Translations under genes and position numbers: made by a program
The notes under the pieces: model-generated
Seen by the model: the letters and a program-made list of their open reading frames with translations, nothing else
What the model was told of the DNA's origin: nothing
Database searches by the model: none
NCBI RefSeq assembly: GCF_001039355.2
Contig: NW_019775635.1
Location: 154,069 to 204,365 of the forward strand
Origin: Lingula anatina
Lineage: Eukaryota > Brachiopoda > Lingulata > Lingulida > Lingulidae
DNA length: 50,297 nt
Direction: 5' to 3'
In this document: positions 21,421 through 32,004 of the stretch, piece after piece
How positions within the stretch are numbered: the stretch's first letter is position 1
Layout: each line of letters begins with the position of its first letter

Positions 21421-22695
21421 CAGGACCTTGCTGAGCCACGGTGCGACCCGCGAGTTACGTTTAGAAAGGTTGTACGTCAGCCCGCCACAGATACACTATA
21501 GTACATGTATAAGTACAGTACGTACATGCAGCAGTACATTAAAATTATACTGCTGTAAAATTTTGAATTCTTCCTCATGAAGGACAATGTTGTATACGTT
21601 TTTAAAAATCGTAAAGTCGACTTGATTCTTGTCTTCTGTAGCTGACATTTGCATCTGGCTCGTGAACTCCACCTCTCGAATTTTCACTTATCAGATCGAA
21701 AAGACGAAGTTTAATTCTTTTTTTCTCTCGCGCAAACTATCTGTACTGATACTATTTTAAAAGTTTGACTTAACTGGGAGAGCACTTAAGGCAAGAAACA
21801 TGCGTCTGTGCCTCTTACGTTTTACGTCTATAATGGGAGCTGAAGTTGTTTTGGAAAGTGGGGGAAATGGAGGGGGTGCTCGCTGGCAGGCCCCTTTCTA
21901 CCCCAGAAAACAGTGTGACAATACTACAACAAACACTTTGTGGTGATATGTGAATCATAAAAACATGTATTTCCTACAATATTACACCCACTTTTACACT
22001 TATATCTCACATTTATAGACCTACCAATAGCTGGGGCTAACAAGGGGGCAAAGAGACCCCCACTTTGCCCCCTTTCTGAACCCCTTATGAAATGGTCCGC
22101 TTTACTATGACAACCAACCGTCATTTGACGATCCCTACTATATAAACCATATCTTTATCCTCATATGATTATTTTAAACTTGCCTTTTCAAAGCATCCAA
22201 GCTACGCCATATGTTATTTCTATTACATTAGATGTATCATGTTATATATTTTGTTAGGTGTAATCATTTTTCTTTGCTACATGTATTCAGGATTCAAAAT
22301 GAAGATATCTGTATCACCGTATAAAATTGCTTAATGTGCACAACGAGCTTAAAGACTCTTTTTCTTTTAAATCAAAAACTCAGTAAACAAGTAAATTAAA
22401 TATCTCTACAGTACTTCATCATATATTAACTTACATGAAGGTGCGTGGTCCATGGTCTGACAATAATTAAAGACAAAAAGAGGAACTTTGAAAATCAACT
22501 CTTGACAAGAACAGAGAAGAGAACGCTTTTTTGATGTTCTTATAGATATACAAAACCGAAATTTGTCTTATGCTATCTCTTTCTAAATAAAACACGCATT
22601 CGCCTCACTTCTGAAATATTGTTAAGACTAGTATATCCAAGGTCAATTACAATAATGCCGTGACGAATGCAGAAGAGAGGCCACCTCCGAGCTGG
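21421..22695. other. No gene seen; 3' flank of the downstream multi-exon gene
   Basis: AT-rich. It would include the 3' UTR of the minus-strand gene ending at 22696. I see no strong AATAAA on the minus strand close to the stop. Confidence 0.5.
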
Positions 22696-22850
22696 CTATA
22701 CTCTTAGGGGCGAAATGTCACGAGCCGCGTGCTTCTCTTCCACTGAGCGCTTCCTACGCTTACCAAAACCAAAAGCACCACCGCCTCCAGGAAACTGTGG
22801 GAATTGTGGGAATTGTTGGAATTGTGGGAATACAGGCGGAGCGCCGGTCA
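22696..22850 (-). CDS. Terminal exon: FPQ repeat, Gly run and GKRRKR basic site
   Basis: The acceptor is TTTCTTACCAG|TGACCGG. The frame reads TGAPPVFPQFQQFPQFPQFPGGGG, here in parts: FPQF repeats, GGGG, AFGFGKRRKRSVEEK, then RDISPLRV and TAG. KRRKR|S is a furin/proprotein-convertase consensus. The Gly before it would make FGF-amide after carboxypeptidase and PAM processing if used as an amidation signal. The 51 codons including the stop are in phase with the preceding exon. Confidence 0.7.
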
Positions 22851-24518
22851 CTGGTAAGAAACTTGCAAAATTCTCTGAAATTTAGATTTAGAATAAGAAC
22901 TTATAATTTGAGTAACAATTATTATTATTTGTTTTGTCTCTATTGTATATGGTGCGCTAATCACTTAGTAATTTCTGTGATAAATAGATAATTCAAGAAA
23001 TAAATGAATGGGTTATTAACAATGAATAAGTAAAAAATACACAGGGACAGAATGAAGCATACAAACTTACAAACACAGACAAAAGGACCAGCAGACGCAA
23101 AGGCAGACTGACCGTAAAGAGGAATCAGCAAACCCACACACACACACACACACATACACCCACACATAAACAGCCAAACAAATATGACAACTTACGCTGC
23201 TGTGGTGCCAGCTGATTCTGAAAGAAACTCAGGAATGGGTTGATGGTGGTCGTTGTTGCCGGCGGAATATTCAGGCCTGGGATATTGAGTCCCGGAATAT
23301 TATTGAGTCCCGGAATATTAAGGGTCGGAATACCAACTGGAAAACAAAAAGGGAGTGCCAGTAAACAGATGTACAATAACCTTGGGTGTGAATCAGGGGG
23401 GGGGGGTAATATAAGAGTTATCACAACCACATCCTCACTCCACCCAACCTCTAGTTCTATTTTTTTTTCAATCTTTTAAATCATTTAAACCATTTACCAT
23501 AGAACACATAATATCATTAAAAAAAGATAAACAGTCTTTCACAGACCAGGAATAACATTGCAGCGCGAAGCTCAAGTAAGTAGTGATCATCTTTCAACGT
23601 TATGGATCACAATTTACAATGTTCTAAAATCATAAAAACATAACCAATATTGACATGTCTCTCCTCTCCTCAGCTCATACGATACAAATTATCCCGCAGT
23701 GGCTAATTTCCCGGCAGATTACATGTACCTAGGCAAGGGCGAAGCCAGGGGGCAGTTTGGGTTATGTGTCCCCTCCCTCAGCTTCCCCTCCCCCCCCCCC
23801 TTAACAACCCCCTCCCTCAAAAAACAGTAAACAAGACAAGTTAACCAAACAAATGATAAAGCAAAACACTGCATTCGCCTGTGGTCAGTAAAGGTGTGTG
23901 TGTTTGACAGTTTGTGAGTGTGTTTATGCACGTGCGTGCATACTTGTGTATGTGCGTGCATGTGTGTGTGTGTGTGTGTGTGTGAAACCGTCAACATATA
24001 CATATACATATACTTACATAAGTTCGAAATGATGTTGTTAGGATTATTTGGAAGGAAAATGTTCGGTAATGTGAAGGATGGGAAGGTGACGGTCGGGACG
24101 ATCGGGGCGGCTGTGGTAGCGGGGGTAGTGGCTGGTGTTCCGCCACAGAACACGGTGATCCTCCTGTAATGATTCACACCGGGAGCCGACCGCAAGGTTC
24201 CGCACACGGCCATCCCGAAGAAGAAGTAGCACCCGCTGGTCCCGTTGTTGTAGTCAAATCCGAAACACATTGGGTTCGAGTTGCAGGCAGCCGCGCAGGC
24301 CATGAGAGAAGTCAGGTTGGTCTGCTCCACACCACCCATGATGTTCATGTTGGGGGTGACATTGAAATTAGCCAAGAGCTGGGCAAGGGTCACTGAAATG
24401 GAATATCTGACATTGATATATTAAGCCCTCTCTCTCTCACTCTTTCTCTCTTTCCTTGTGTGTGTGTGTGTGTGTATGTGTGTGTGTGTGTGTGTGTGTG
24501 CTTGCGCGNGTGTGTGTG

Positions 24519-24560
<42 letters not shown>

Positions 24561-26839
24561 TGCGCGTGTGTGTACACATACATGTACATACCTGTAAAAT
24601 GCATGGATGTATGTTTCCATGTATGTACGTGCATGTGAGTGTAAAGTACTTGCTGTATAAAACTGGTTCTGCTGGATATCGGTATTTGGAGATATTGAAA
24701 GACTCCCTGAACGAACATGATTCCGAAATTGATGCTGACCGAGATACTTGTACAGTTTTTAAAATGAGTAGATAAGATAACAAACATCAGACATTATGTA
24801 CAGTTTATATAGATGTCAAAAGCACCACCATATTATGTTTTACGGGGGTGTTCTATCAGGAATAATTCGCCTGGTACGTTTCCATTAAAATGCCATGCTT
24901 TACAAGTTGGTATAGTATCAATGAAATATAGGAACACTTACGTGTAGAAGGTGTTGTTGTCGCTGAAAGTAAAATATATATCAAATTATTTTCAAATTTT
25001 GGACAATGTGAAAAAACAAGATATGTTTAAACTTCCAAAGAAACATTTCACTTATTCGGAGATACATATTGAACATCTACGAAAACGTATAGGCCTATAT
25101 TGCAAACACTTCGCTTATATAAATAGCAAGGAGAGACTGTTTTGCTTATGCATATATTAAGTCGGATAGGAGCGGGTTTAGACTCAGTGAATCTTAATTC
25201 CATCAACATGCGTGTGTATGAAGGTGTGGAAAAACAACTGTGTGCGTATATTTGATGCAAGAACAGATTTGTACTCGCGTAAGTGCTTATCTGAATGAGT
25301 GTAATAGGAAATATCAGAGGTAGCTCATCGTCTCGCGCTTTAGCGTATAAACCAGCGAGATATCGCGGAATTTGGATGGGAATGGGTCAAAAATAATGGC
25401 AGTCTAGCGGGTGCAGAAACGAGTAAGCTGACAGAATTTATTCATAGTTATTCTTCTGTTTGTTTTTGCTTAAGTTCCGTAGAATCATAGTCTATTGCAC
25501 ATCAGTACAGATTTATCACGTTTTGCGAATGGCTTTGGTATTGCTTTCTAAGGCAACAGTGCATAGAGCTTCACGCTGATTGTTAAAAGTTAAGCCAATA
25601 ATACTCGTGTTGTCGTTTTCTATGACGTCACGAAGTGACTACACACAAGTTTCAGACAATCTGGGAAGGACCTCGTTGGCTGAAAAAATGCACAATACGC
25701 GCGTGTTTCAATTTCCACGCGCGTTTAGCACAACTCACTCACTTGTACAAGCTCCTACTCTCCTGTAGTTATTACAGGTCGTCTTGTTGACCAGAGCGTT
25801 ACATCCAGTGACAGCAGTGTGAAGGAAACACGTATTGCCGGCCACGTTCCAGTCGGCGGCGATACAGGTAGACATGCTGTCACAGGCGGTGGTGCAGGAA
25901 GTGGCTGAGGTGTAGTTGGCCCCCCGGGAGCTGGACGCCGTTGGGGATGTGGGCGCCCATTGTCACTGTGTACATCTGTGCCACTGAAACAAAACAAGGG
26001 GAGATGTTCATAGATTCAGGAGGTGGAAACGAGCCACTACCACTTGTTTGGTTGTTGACAACCTCATGGGTATTTGAGTTATGTAAGAACCGAGTAGTGG
26101 TAATTTGGTACGAGATGTCTACAAGCTGTACCCTGGCTTGTTCTTAATCTTTAAATTTGACCGTTTGAGCGGAATGCACCTACGGTTTTGTGAACACTGA
26201 CACAGCGAAACAGAGATAATACATACACATCCAGTGGTCGAAATATTCCGTCATTTTATCTAAATTTCAGAGCTACGTGTAGCGTTAGGAAGACGATGTT
26301 CACTTACTGAACGTAGGCGGCATGGTTAGTGTGGTAGGCGTCACTGTAGATGGCGCTATTGTCGCTGAAAGTATTAAACACTATAGTTTAACAGACGTAC
26401 GATATCAAAGACTGGCAGTGTGAGAGGAAGGATGTGACAGGGGTGGGGGGAGGGAGGTGGGGGGGGGATGGCAAGGTTGATTATTGTAAGTTCTAAGTTT
26501 CGAGTTTAATGCTTTCGGGTGACAATCAATCAACGTTAACAACATCCATTCCAATATTCTTTCAAAGTTTAATAACCCTCAACAGTTCACAAGCTTTAGA
26601 ATGCTGCATAGATTTTTTGGTCAACCCTGAAAATTTGTCCTACCGGGTAAAGATACATTGGATTTGTACGGGTAAATACTTACTTACATAAACAACGCTA
26701 TTACATGCAAATATCTCTATTTAAAAAGCAAGTCGCCAAATGCATAACAGTACAAATCTCACAAACGTTCCCTTGATATCATGATATCATTATTATTATT
26801 ATTATTAGATAAAAGAATACTTACAAATAGGCGTGGTTG
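22696..26839 (-). CDS. Mosaic secreted protein 3' half: Thr/Pro linkers, two PAN-like domains, IPGLN and FPQ repeats
   Basis: Seven exons, 5' to 3': 26825-26839, 26308-26364, 25743-25983, 24942-24962, 24018-24392, 23196-23336 and 22696-22850 (stop TAG at 22696-22698). All have AG/GT borders and all internal junctions are phase 1. There is no signal peptide exon between 26839 and block B at 27521. The preceding donor in frame and phase is exon 5 of the copy-B lectin gene (27966), and joining there gives ...NCV-TTTPI-STIAPST.... The joined gene would have 12 exons and about 726 codons. Product: extracellular, modular, probably adhesive or matrix-like (inference from composition). One exon (25743-25983) carries a 1-base insertion in a C6 run that breaks the frame. 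Confidence 0.7.
23144..23163. repeat. Short (CA)n tract
   Basis: CA repeat in the intron directly after the IPGLN exon. Confidence 0.8.
23196..23336 (-). CDS. Exon encoding NIPGLN repeats and a Thr cluster
   Basis: A phase 1-1 exon of 141 bp. The peptide starts GIPTLNIPGLNNIPGLN, continues with two more IPGLN-type units, then PPATTTTINPF and a Gln-rich end QNQLAPQQ. The underlying DNA repeat (CCCGGAATATT...) shows slippage growth. It is low-complexity and probably an extended spacer. Confidence 0.75.
24018..24392 (-). CDS. PAN/Apple-like domain exon with Thr/Pro tail
   Basis: A phase 1-1 exon of 375 bp. The acceptor follows CCATTTCAG. The domain holds CAAACNSNPMCFGFDYNNGTSGCYFF, then VCGTL and YRRITVFC, the six-Cys arrangement shared with the other modules here. 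The tail is TPATTPATTAAP, then LPNIFLPNNPNN. The frame past the donor into (CA)n is not coding. Confidence 0.8.
24455..24560. repeat. (GT)n microsatellite with one N
   Basis: Interrupted TG repeat with CTTGCGCG interruptions and an N at 24509. Several open frames of His/Thr or Cys/Val through it are artefacts. Confidence 0.95.
24942..24962 (-). CDS. 21-nt micro-exon (TTTPST)
   Basis: CTTTCAG|CGACAACAACACCTTCTACAC|GTAAGT: strong acceptor and donor, phase 1-1. It adds a Thr/Pro linker between two PAN-like exons. Confidence 0.65.
25743..25983 (-). CDS. PAN/Apple-like exon with 1-base frameshift
   Basis: The acceptor is TTTCAG|TGGCACAG and the donor A|GTGAGT. Length is 241 where the phase 1-1 neighbours need a multiple of 3. 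The first part reads YTVTMGAHIPNGVQLPG and then shifts at the C6 run 25920-25925 (G6 in the sense strand). The second part reads ANYTSATSCTTACDSMSTC, then AADW, CFLHTAVTGC and YRRVGAC. Removing one base rejoins the two halves into the same domain as 36258-36503. Either a homopolymer error or a real disabling change. Confidence 0.65.
26308..26364 (-). CDS. 57-nt Thr/Pro linker exon
   Basis: ACTTTCAG|CG...TTCA|GTAAGT, phase 1-1. It encodes TIAPSTVTPTTLTMPPTF, likely O-glycosylated. Confidence 0.65.
26825..26839 (-). CDS. 15-nt micro-exon (TTPI)
   Basis: TTTTTCAG|CAACCACGCCTATTT|GTAAGT, phase 1-1. It is the first exon found upstream in this series. It lacks a start codon and so needs an upstream partner. 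Confidence 0.5.
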
Positions 26840-27063
26840 CTGAAAAACAGAGGAAGATAAGATTTAACAGTATACAAATTGCACGTTCAGTAGTTTAAGA
26901 ATAGTTGATTCGACCAAGTGCTAATGACGTACGTACAAGGCAGAGTTAAAAGACTGATTACCATGCTGGAACTATAAAGTATTACAAAAATAGTCCAATG
27001 GCGCGTGACTTGAACGTTCCGCGATCACGTGATCAGGTCACCGTGTCATAGTTATAAAGAACA

Positions 27064-27231
27064 CAGGCCCGTAGCCAGCAATTTCAAAAGGGGGGTTCGT
27101 TTTCTGAAAAAGTGGACCTTTTTCCATAAAAACATCATGTACCTAGAGCAAATTTTACCCAGAGTGGACCTTTTTCCAGCAAAAGGGGTGGTTCTTTCGA
27201 ACCCCCCGAACCCCCCCTGGCTACGGGCCTG
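27064..27231 (+). mobile_element. 168-bp TIR transposon with 5-bp target duplication
   Basis: CAGGCCCGTAGCCAG at the left end and CTGGCTACGGGCCTG at the right are perfect complements. The exact duplication GAACA flanks it (27059-27063 and 27232-27236). It has an internal repeat GTGGACCTTTTTCC. A second, truncated copy is at 1-112. The open frames crossing it are fortuitous. Confidence 0.9.
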
Positions 27232-27859
27232 GAACAATTATTTCTTTGAGTGATTAATCGCATTTTTTTCAATTGAAGATATATGTTGCGTTTATATTGT
27301 CAGGTAGCACATTTTGATGAAAAAAATAAAAAGTTAAAGTTTGATTTTTAGAAGAAATACAGAAGCATTCTAAACGTGAACGTATGTGAACGTTCGCGCC
27401 AAAAACGAGCACGGTGTACAGCAGTTCAACTTTGTAAATGTTTAAACAGAAAATACACGAGTTTGGCGTATTAACCCTTTATGTTATTTCAAGATTAATA
27501 GCGTTGTTAAAAATTTTAATTTAAGTAATTTGAAAAAGCAATATCTGAACACCAAGACGGCTTAAGCACGTGACACAGGACTTATTACAGTATAATGGGA
27601 ACAAAACACATGTATTCTAAAAATAAGTAAATTTAAAGTGATGCTTTGGCAAACAAAACCAACCAACGGTAAATAGGTTTAAAAAGTGATACGACGCAAC
27701 TGATAGTCGTAAAAGGGTCCTAGTTTAGGCACCCGCGGTGCTTGTAAGTGCGCATGCGTGGCAATATCGTTTCACAGCTGGCGTAACGAAACTAAGGTCC
27801 GCGTAAAAGTCCGCCTTTCATACACTTATAATGGTTAGGGTTAGCCTGACCTAAGTGAG

Positions 27860-30800
27860 TCAAAATCTAGGGCGAGGCTCACCTGTACAAATGAATGGGA
27901 AGCGAACTCTTTCATGAGGGACTCTCCGTCACGTGACAGTGGCAGTCAGCGATTAATATACTTACTGACGCAGTTATACTGTATCATCAGAACCGGAGAC
28001 GAAGCATCAGTGCACCCTGCGAAGCCAATAGGAATAGCCATCGCTGCCAATAACAAGCTATTAATGCTGTTCATTACATTACACGTCCCGGCATTATTGT
28101 TGCAAATCGACTGAACTATAGGGAAGATATTGGGCTCCGTACACGCATTGGGCGTGCCCGTGTTTGGCAGGCAAACTTGAGACCCCACGACCCGACCATA
28201 TGTGGCAGAGGCGATGGAGACGATTCCCGTGGCGCATGTCAGCGTCTCCATGTTGCCGAAACACGTGGTGGTGTTGGCTCCAGGGGCAGTGTCTGACAAT
28301 GAGAAAGACAATGAGATCAAAGACATGTAGTTGACGGTCTCCATATACCTCTTTGGTAAGATTCAAGTATAAGACGTGGAATGAAAAATAAAATACCTTA
28401 TAATTAACTGCCAATATCTTAACGAACTATTTAGGTCTTCTGGATTGAGTCACATGGTAGCCGTCTGATACTTACTGCAGACTGCACATCTGACAGTGAT
28501 GGCGTTCAAGTTGGTGACGGCTGCGTTACACCCAGTGGCCGAGAAGTGGGTACGGCACATCTGGGTCGCTGTGTCGAAGGTGATGGCAATGCAGCTGGAC
28601 CCGCAGTTAGCGGCGCAGGACTGCAGCGTTCTGGCCTGCGGTACCGTCGTCCCGCCCATCAGTTCCATATTCAGCATGCTCGTTCCAAATTTAGCCGGCA
28701 AACCTGTGCCCACTGAACAAAACATAACAGGGTTAAGCCCCCAACATGAATGGATTTGAAGAGCAAAAGATTTATTTTAGGAACTATTTTCAAATTGGTG
28801 CTAAATCCAATCTTGGACATAATAGCGAATGTTATTATGTCCAAGATCCAATATAACGCCACCACTACTGGTAGAATCTGGTTCTGTTTGATGAAAAATG
28901 CTACATTCAAATGTCGACCCAACTTTTCAGCCCATTTCGAGATAGAAAAATAGAAGTGATCATGAGATTAAAAAAGTAGTGCACTTACATAATGCCTAGG
29001 TCCCAACTACGTTTTGGACGCACAGGTTTTTAGGTTCCTTGCGTCCGGCTAGGACGTAGCTGGGTCGCACGTAGTGGCTGTTGATCATGTCGAAAAGCAT
29101 CTACGTGCTGTTTGCGTCCTCCACGATGGACGTGCTCTTCGCGCACGAACTCCCACGTTTTCCCCATTTTTTGGACCGTAGACCTCACGTAGCAGCCCGT
29201 ACGTTCGGTTGGGACCTAGGCTTTAAGGGGCGCTTTGCATCCTCTTAGACGTTTCGGGTCATTACAAACTCTTCACCCTACTTTATCACTGTACATTTTG
29301 TATTCTCCTATTCTTTACATTTGCACAGGATATAGACCGGCTACTCTCAGTACGTTTTTTTACGCTTGATCTTGTCTTTGGCAGCAAGTGCCCCCCTCCC
29401 AAAAAGATGAATAAATAAAAGACGTACAGGACACGCGTTTAACTGCGGGAAACACACAGAAATTAAACACACCTGTGTCCTTCACTTAACCAAATTTATT
29501 TCACAGGGAACTGTCATACCTAGAGAGGTCGCAAGAGAAATTATCCGCAAAGAAGTTACCTGGGCAGGCTACCCTGTATACCACCCCTGCTGAGGAAGGC
29601 ACCAGGGGCGTCATACAGACAGCGGTCATTGTCATGAGCAAGAAACATCTGGTACTGGCAGTGGAGCTGTAGTCGAAGCTGATGCCGAAGCAGCCCGTAG
29701 AACACGCTGCCACACATGCCGTGATGTTGTTGGCGGAGTTGGCCATACCCCCCGGGATGGTGAACCCGGCATCTTGAGTGTCAAACATCGCGGGGATGGA
29801 ACCAGGAGGCATAAACGCTGGAAGGGGAAATCAAATAAGTTCGGTTCTTTTATGCCGCATTACGTTATATATATTTAAGCGAGACTGACAATACCTTTGG
29901 TGAAAATTTACAATGGACGGCTGCTCATTGTTGCTAAGGTACAGACTGGATGTTAATGCTTTCAGAAGGGGAAATTACACGTGAACATTTCATTTGTTGG
30001 TGTTTATATTCTTAAGGAATTTAATCAGGTATAGAGGAAAGTGTATGTTACAATGCAGGGGCGGATTTATGCCGTCTTCTGAGTCTTCCGGAAGACGGTC
30101 AGATTTATAAGTTTACATTGACGGGTATTTAATGTTTTCTGTCGGAAGACGGTCAAAAATGGAGGATGGATTAACAAAGATAATTTAGAAGACTGTCAGA
30201 AAATATCTCTGGTTCCGCCCCTGCAATGTCTGTAATATTGAATGTTGAAATATTTTGTGTTTTATTTTATATTATATTCGTATGGTGTCTGAATCTTAGA
30301 GACCATTCCCATAGATATTTAGATCGATCTTTCCCCCTGGGGAGTCTCACTAGATTGCTGTCAGCTAAACAGGCTTAAATGTCCCACCTACTAAAAGCTG
30401 TAAGGGGGTAATTAACTTTTGCGCGCGCTCGGCTCCTGGAAGCTGACAGCAATTTAGCGTGAACCCCCAGTGAGTTAGGTCGATCCAGATGGATCGATCT
30501 AAATCTGTGGGAACCCAGTCTTGGAATGGTACACAATCCCAACAACAAATACAGGTTTTGGTGTATGATGGATTTAACTAACTGATTGACTGTATTCACG
30601 CAACGAAACATCATGTTGTCGACTTGCATTCTATAGTATTTCAATTATGTTTATGGACGGGAAACCGGTTGATAAAGACGACTTCGATGTCCGCGAACCT
30701 GAAATGATTAAAGGCAAATTTCAAGATAGACACAACTGACGTCATCGAGTATGTCTAATTAGGCTTTCTGAAACAAGAGCATTTATCGGGACAGTGTAGA

Positions 30801-32004
30801 GGTATAGTATAGAATGAGACTTACGACACAAATCGAGCCTTACGACTTCAAATGTTGCTGTAGCATCTACGATAAGAGGTCTCAGACAGGCGATAGGGGC
30901 CTGGTACAGCGTGCACGTGGGGGCCGTGGTAAAATCAAAGGCGGCGCACCCCGGCATGTTCATGCATGCAGTCCTGCACGCTGCTATATCGGCGGCTGCG
31001 ACCGTCATTCCTTGTAACCCCAGCCGTCGACCTGAAATGAGACAAAAATTGTGTGAAGACGGATTCGACGCATTATTGAGCAGGTCATCTGTGAATATAT
31101 GACATTCATGAAAAACGGAAAATGTGATGTTTGTTCAGGTGGAACGGGAATCGAAATCAAGCTAATCAGCCGGTTATTGTTTTACCGTTACAATAATTTC
31201 TTTTTTCATTGTTAACAGAGCTACAAATGAAATATCGGCTTGTATAACTTATTATTTTCTTTATATTCTTTATATTTCTTTTATCTTTATATATTATTTT
31301 ATATTATATTTCTTAATATAAAAGAAAAGCTTACAATTGGAAGAAAATCTGAATTTGACATATAACAATTGAAGACATGGAGGAAAACACAATGCTTATG
31401 TTTTAATTTTCTCTAAAACAACGACATTCCAAAATCGACTAATATTAACTCAAATTATTGTTTTTCTTTTTATCAAGAGCTTGTAAAATATGTGGGTATT
31501 TCCTCCAATATTTCTGTGACTGTCAGCCACCATCATCAGGGAGTAAATGACTAATATTAATATCGTTAAGGCGTCCTATTTCATATTCTGCTTTTCAAGA
31601 AGAATATGCAATTACATTTCGTGAAAGGAAAATCATGGTGTCACTGTGAAATCTATCGTAGTCACCGGACGCAATCGCTTCTTCCAGTTTAAAGTTGTTA
31701 AATAATGTTGCATTTGTCTTATTTTACTTAAAACCACGTGAACATTGAGTGTTTGACTGGTTTCGCACCAGTTTAGACACCAGTACAATTTCAGCTGTAT
31801 AAAAATAAAATGGATTGATCTCAGTAAATATATATATATTTAAAAACTGATAACGCTTGTCATTTTTACATTTGAAGAATTTTTACATTTAAATAAATAA
31901 ATAAATAACTTACCAGCCTGTGCATCACATTGCGAGATTCTGGACAATACCATCAGCAATGAAAACAAGCTGCAATAACTTAGCAGACGAGAGACGCCGC
32001 CCAT
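27860..32004 (-). CDS. Secreted PAN/Apple-like + SUEL lectin protein, copy B
   Basis: Exons, 5' to 3': 31914-32004 (signal peptide MGGVSRLLSYCSLF...SQCDAQ), 30825-31088, 29560-29817, 28476-28712 and 27966-28292, with a tentative short terminal exon 27860-27882. Exon sizes match copy A, with one added codon before the first donor. The second exon differs from copy A by about 18 substitutions and two compensating one-codon indels, including a Cys to Leu change (RPC to RPL). The third exon differs at one residue and the fourth at three. All frames are open. The donor at 27966 (A|GTAAGT) could instead join the 26825-26839 exon, making this the 5' half of the large mosaic gene. I favour that reading, because the downstream exons have no other start. 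Confidence 0.8.
27966..28292 (-). CDS. SUEL-like lectin exon of copy B
   Basis: Same layout as in copy A with YGR and C-terminal MIQYNC. Ten residues differ from copy A, all in three short clusters (after CLPN, around NSIN, and after FAGC). The first 40 or so residues are identical. Confidence 0.8.
28812..28845. repeat. 34-bp hairpin insertion with 7-bp target duplication
   Basis: CTTGGACATAATA and TATTATGTCCAAG form a 13-bp stem around an 8-base loop. ATCCAAT flanks it on both sides (28805-28811 and 28846-28852). Copy A has a single ATCCAAT at 9959-9965. Confidence 0.9.
28994..29221. mobile_element. 228-bp TIR insertion, copy B only
   Basis: Ends GCCTAGGTCCCAAC and GTTGGGACCTAGGC are perfect inverted repeats. 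Copy A reads CTTACATAAAGAGGCGC across the site (about 10102-10118). A short TAA-type duplication is possible but not clean. It is GC-richer than its surroundings, with CACGTAG and CTACGTG words. Confidence 0.9.
30056..30223. mobile_element. 168-bp CAGGGGCGGA element with 5-bp target duplication, copy B only
   Basis: Ends CAGGGGCGGA and TTCCGCCCCTG are inverted. CAATG flanks both sides (30051-30055 and 30224-30228). Copy A has one CAATG at 10982-10986. It has internal GGAAGACGGTC words. A second family member lies at 43010-43183 in the other orientation. Confidence 0.92.
30299..30520. repeat. Palindromic MITE copy with empty site in copy A
   Basis: It starts GAGACCATTCCC and ends TGGGAACCCAGTC. 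TTA precedes it and TTG follows. Copy A shows a single TTA at 11054-11056 in the same flank (AACTTAGAATGG). It contains family words such as TTAGATCGATC and TAGGTCGATCC. Confidence 0.9.
31448..31548. mobile_element. 101-bp insertion with 11-bp direct repeat, copy B only
   Basis: GACTAATATTA occurs at 31437-31447 and again at 31549-31559. Copy A lacks the insert (ATCAACATTGATTTCG near 12739). There are no inverted ends. The long duplication suggests target-primed retrotransposition or another staggered-cut event. Confidence 0.75.

Noticed and set aside
24390-24787. His/Thr-rich open frames across 24.4-24.8 kb
   Set aside because: Microsatellite translations with an N inside, without splice context.
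27029-27253. Overlapping plus and minus frames around 27.1 kb
   Set aside because: Both read through the 168-bp TIR element.
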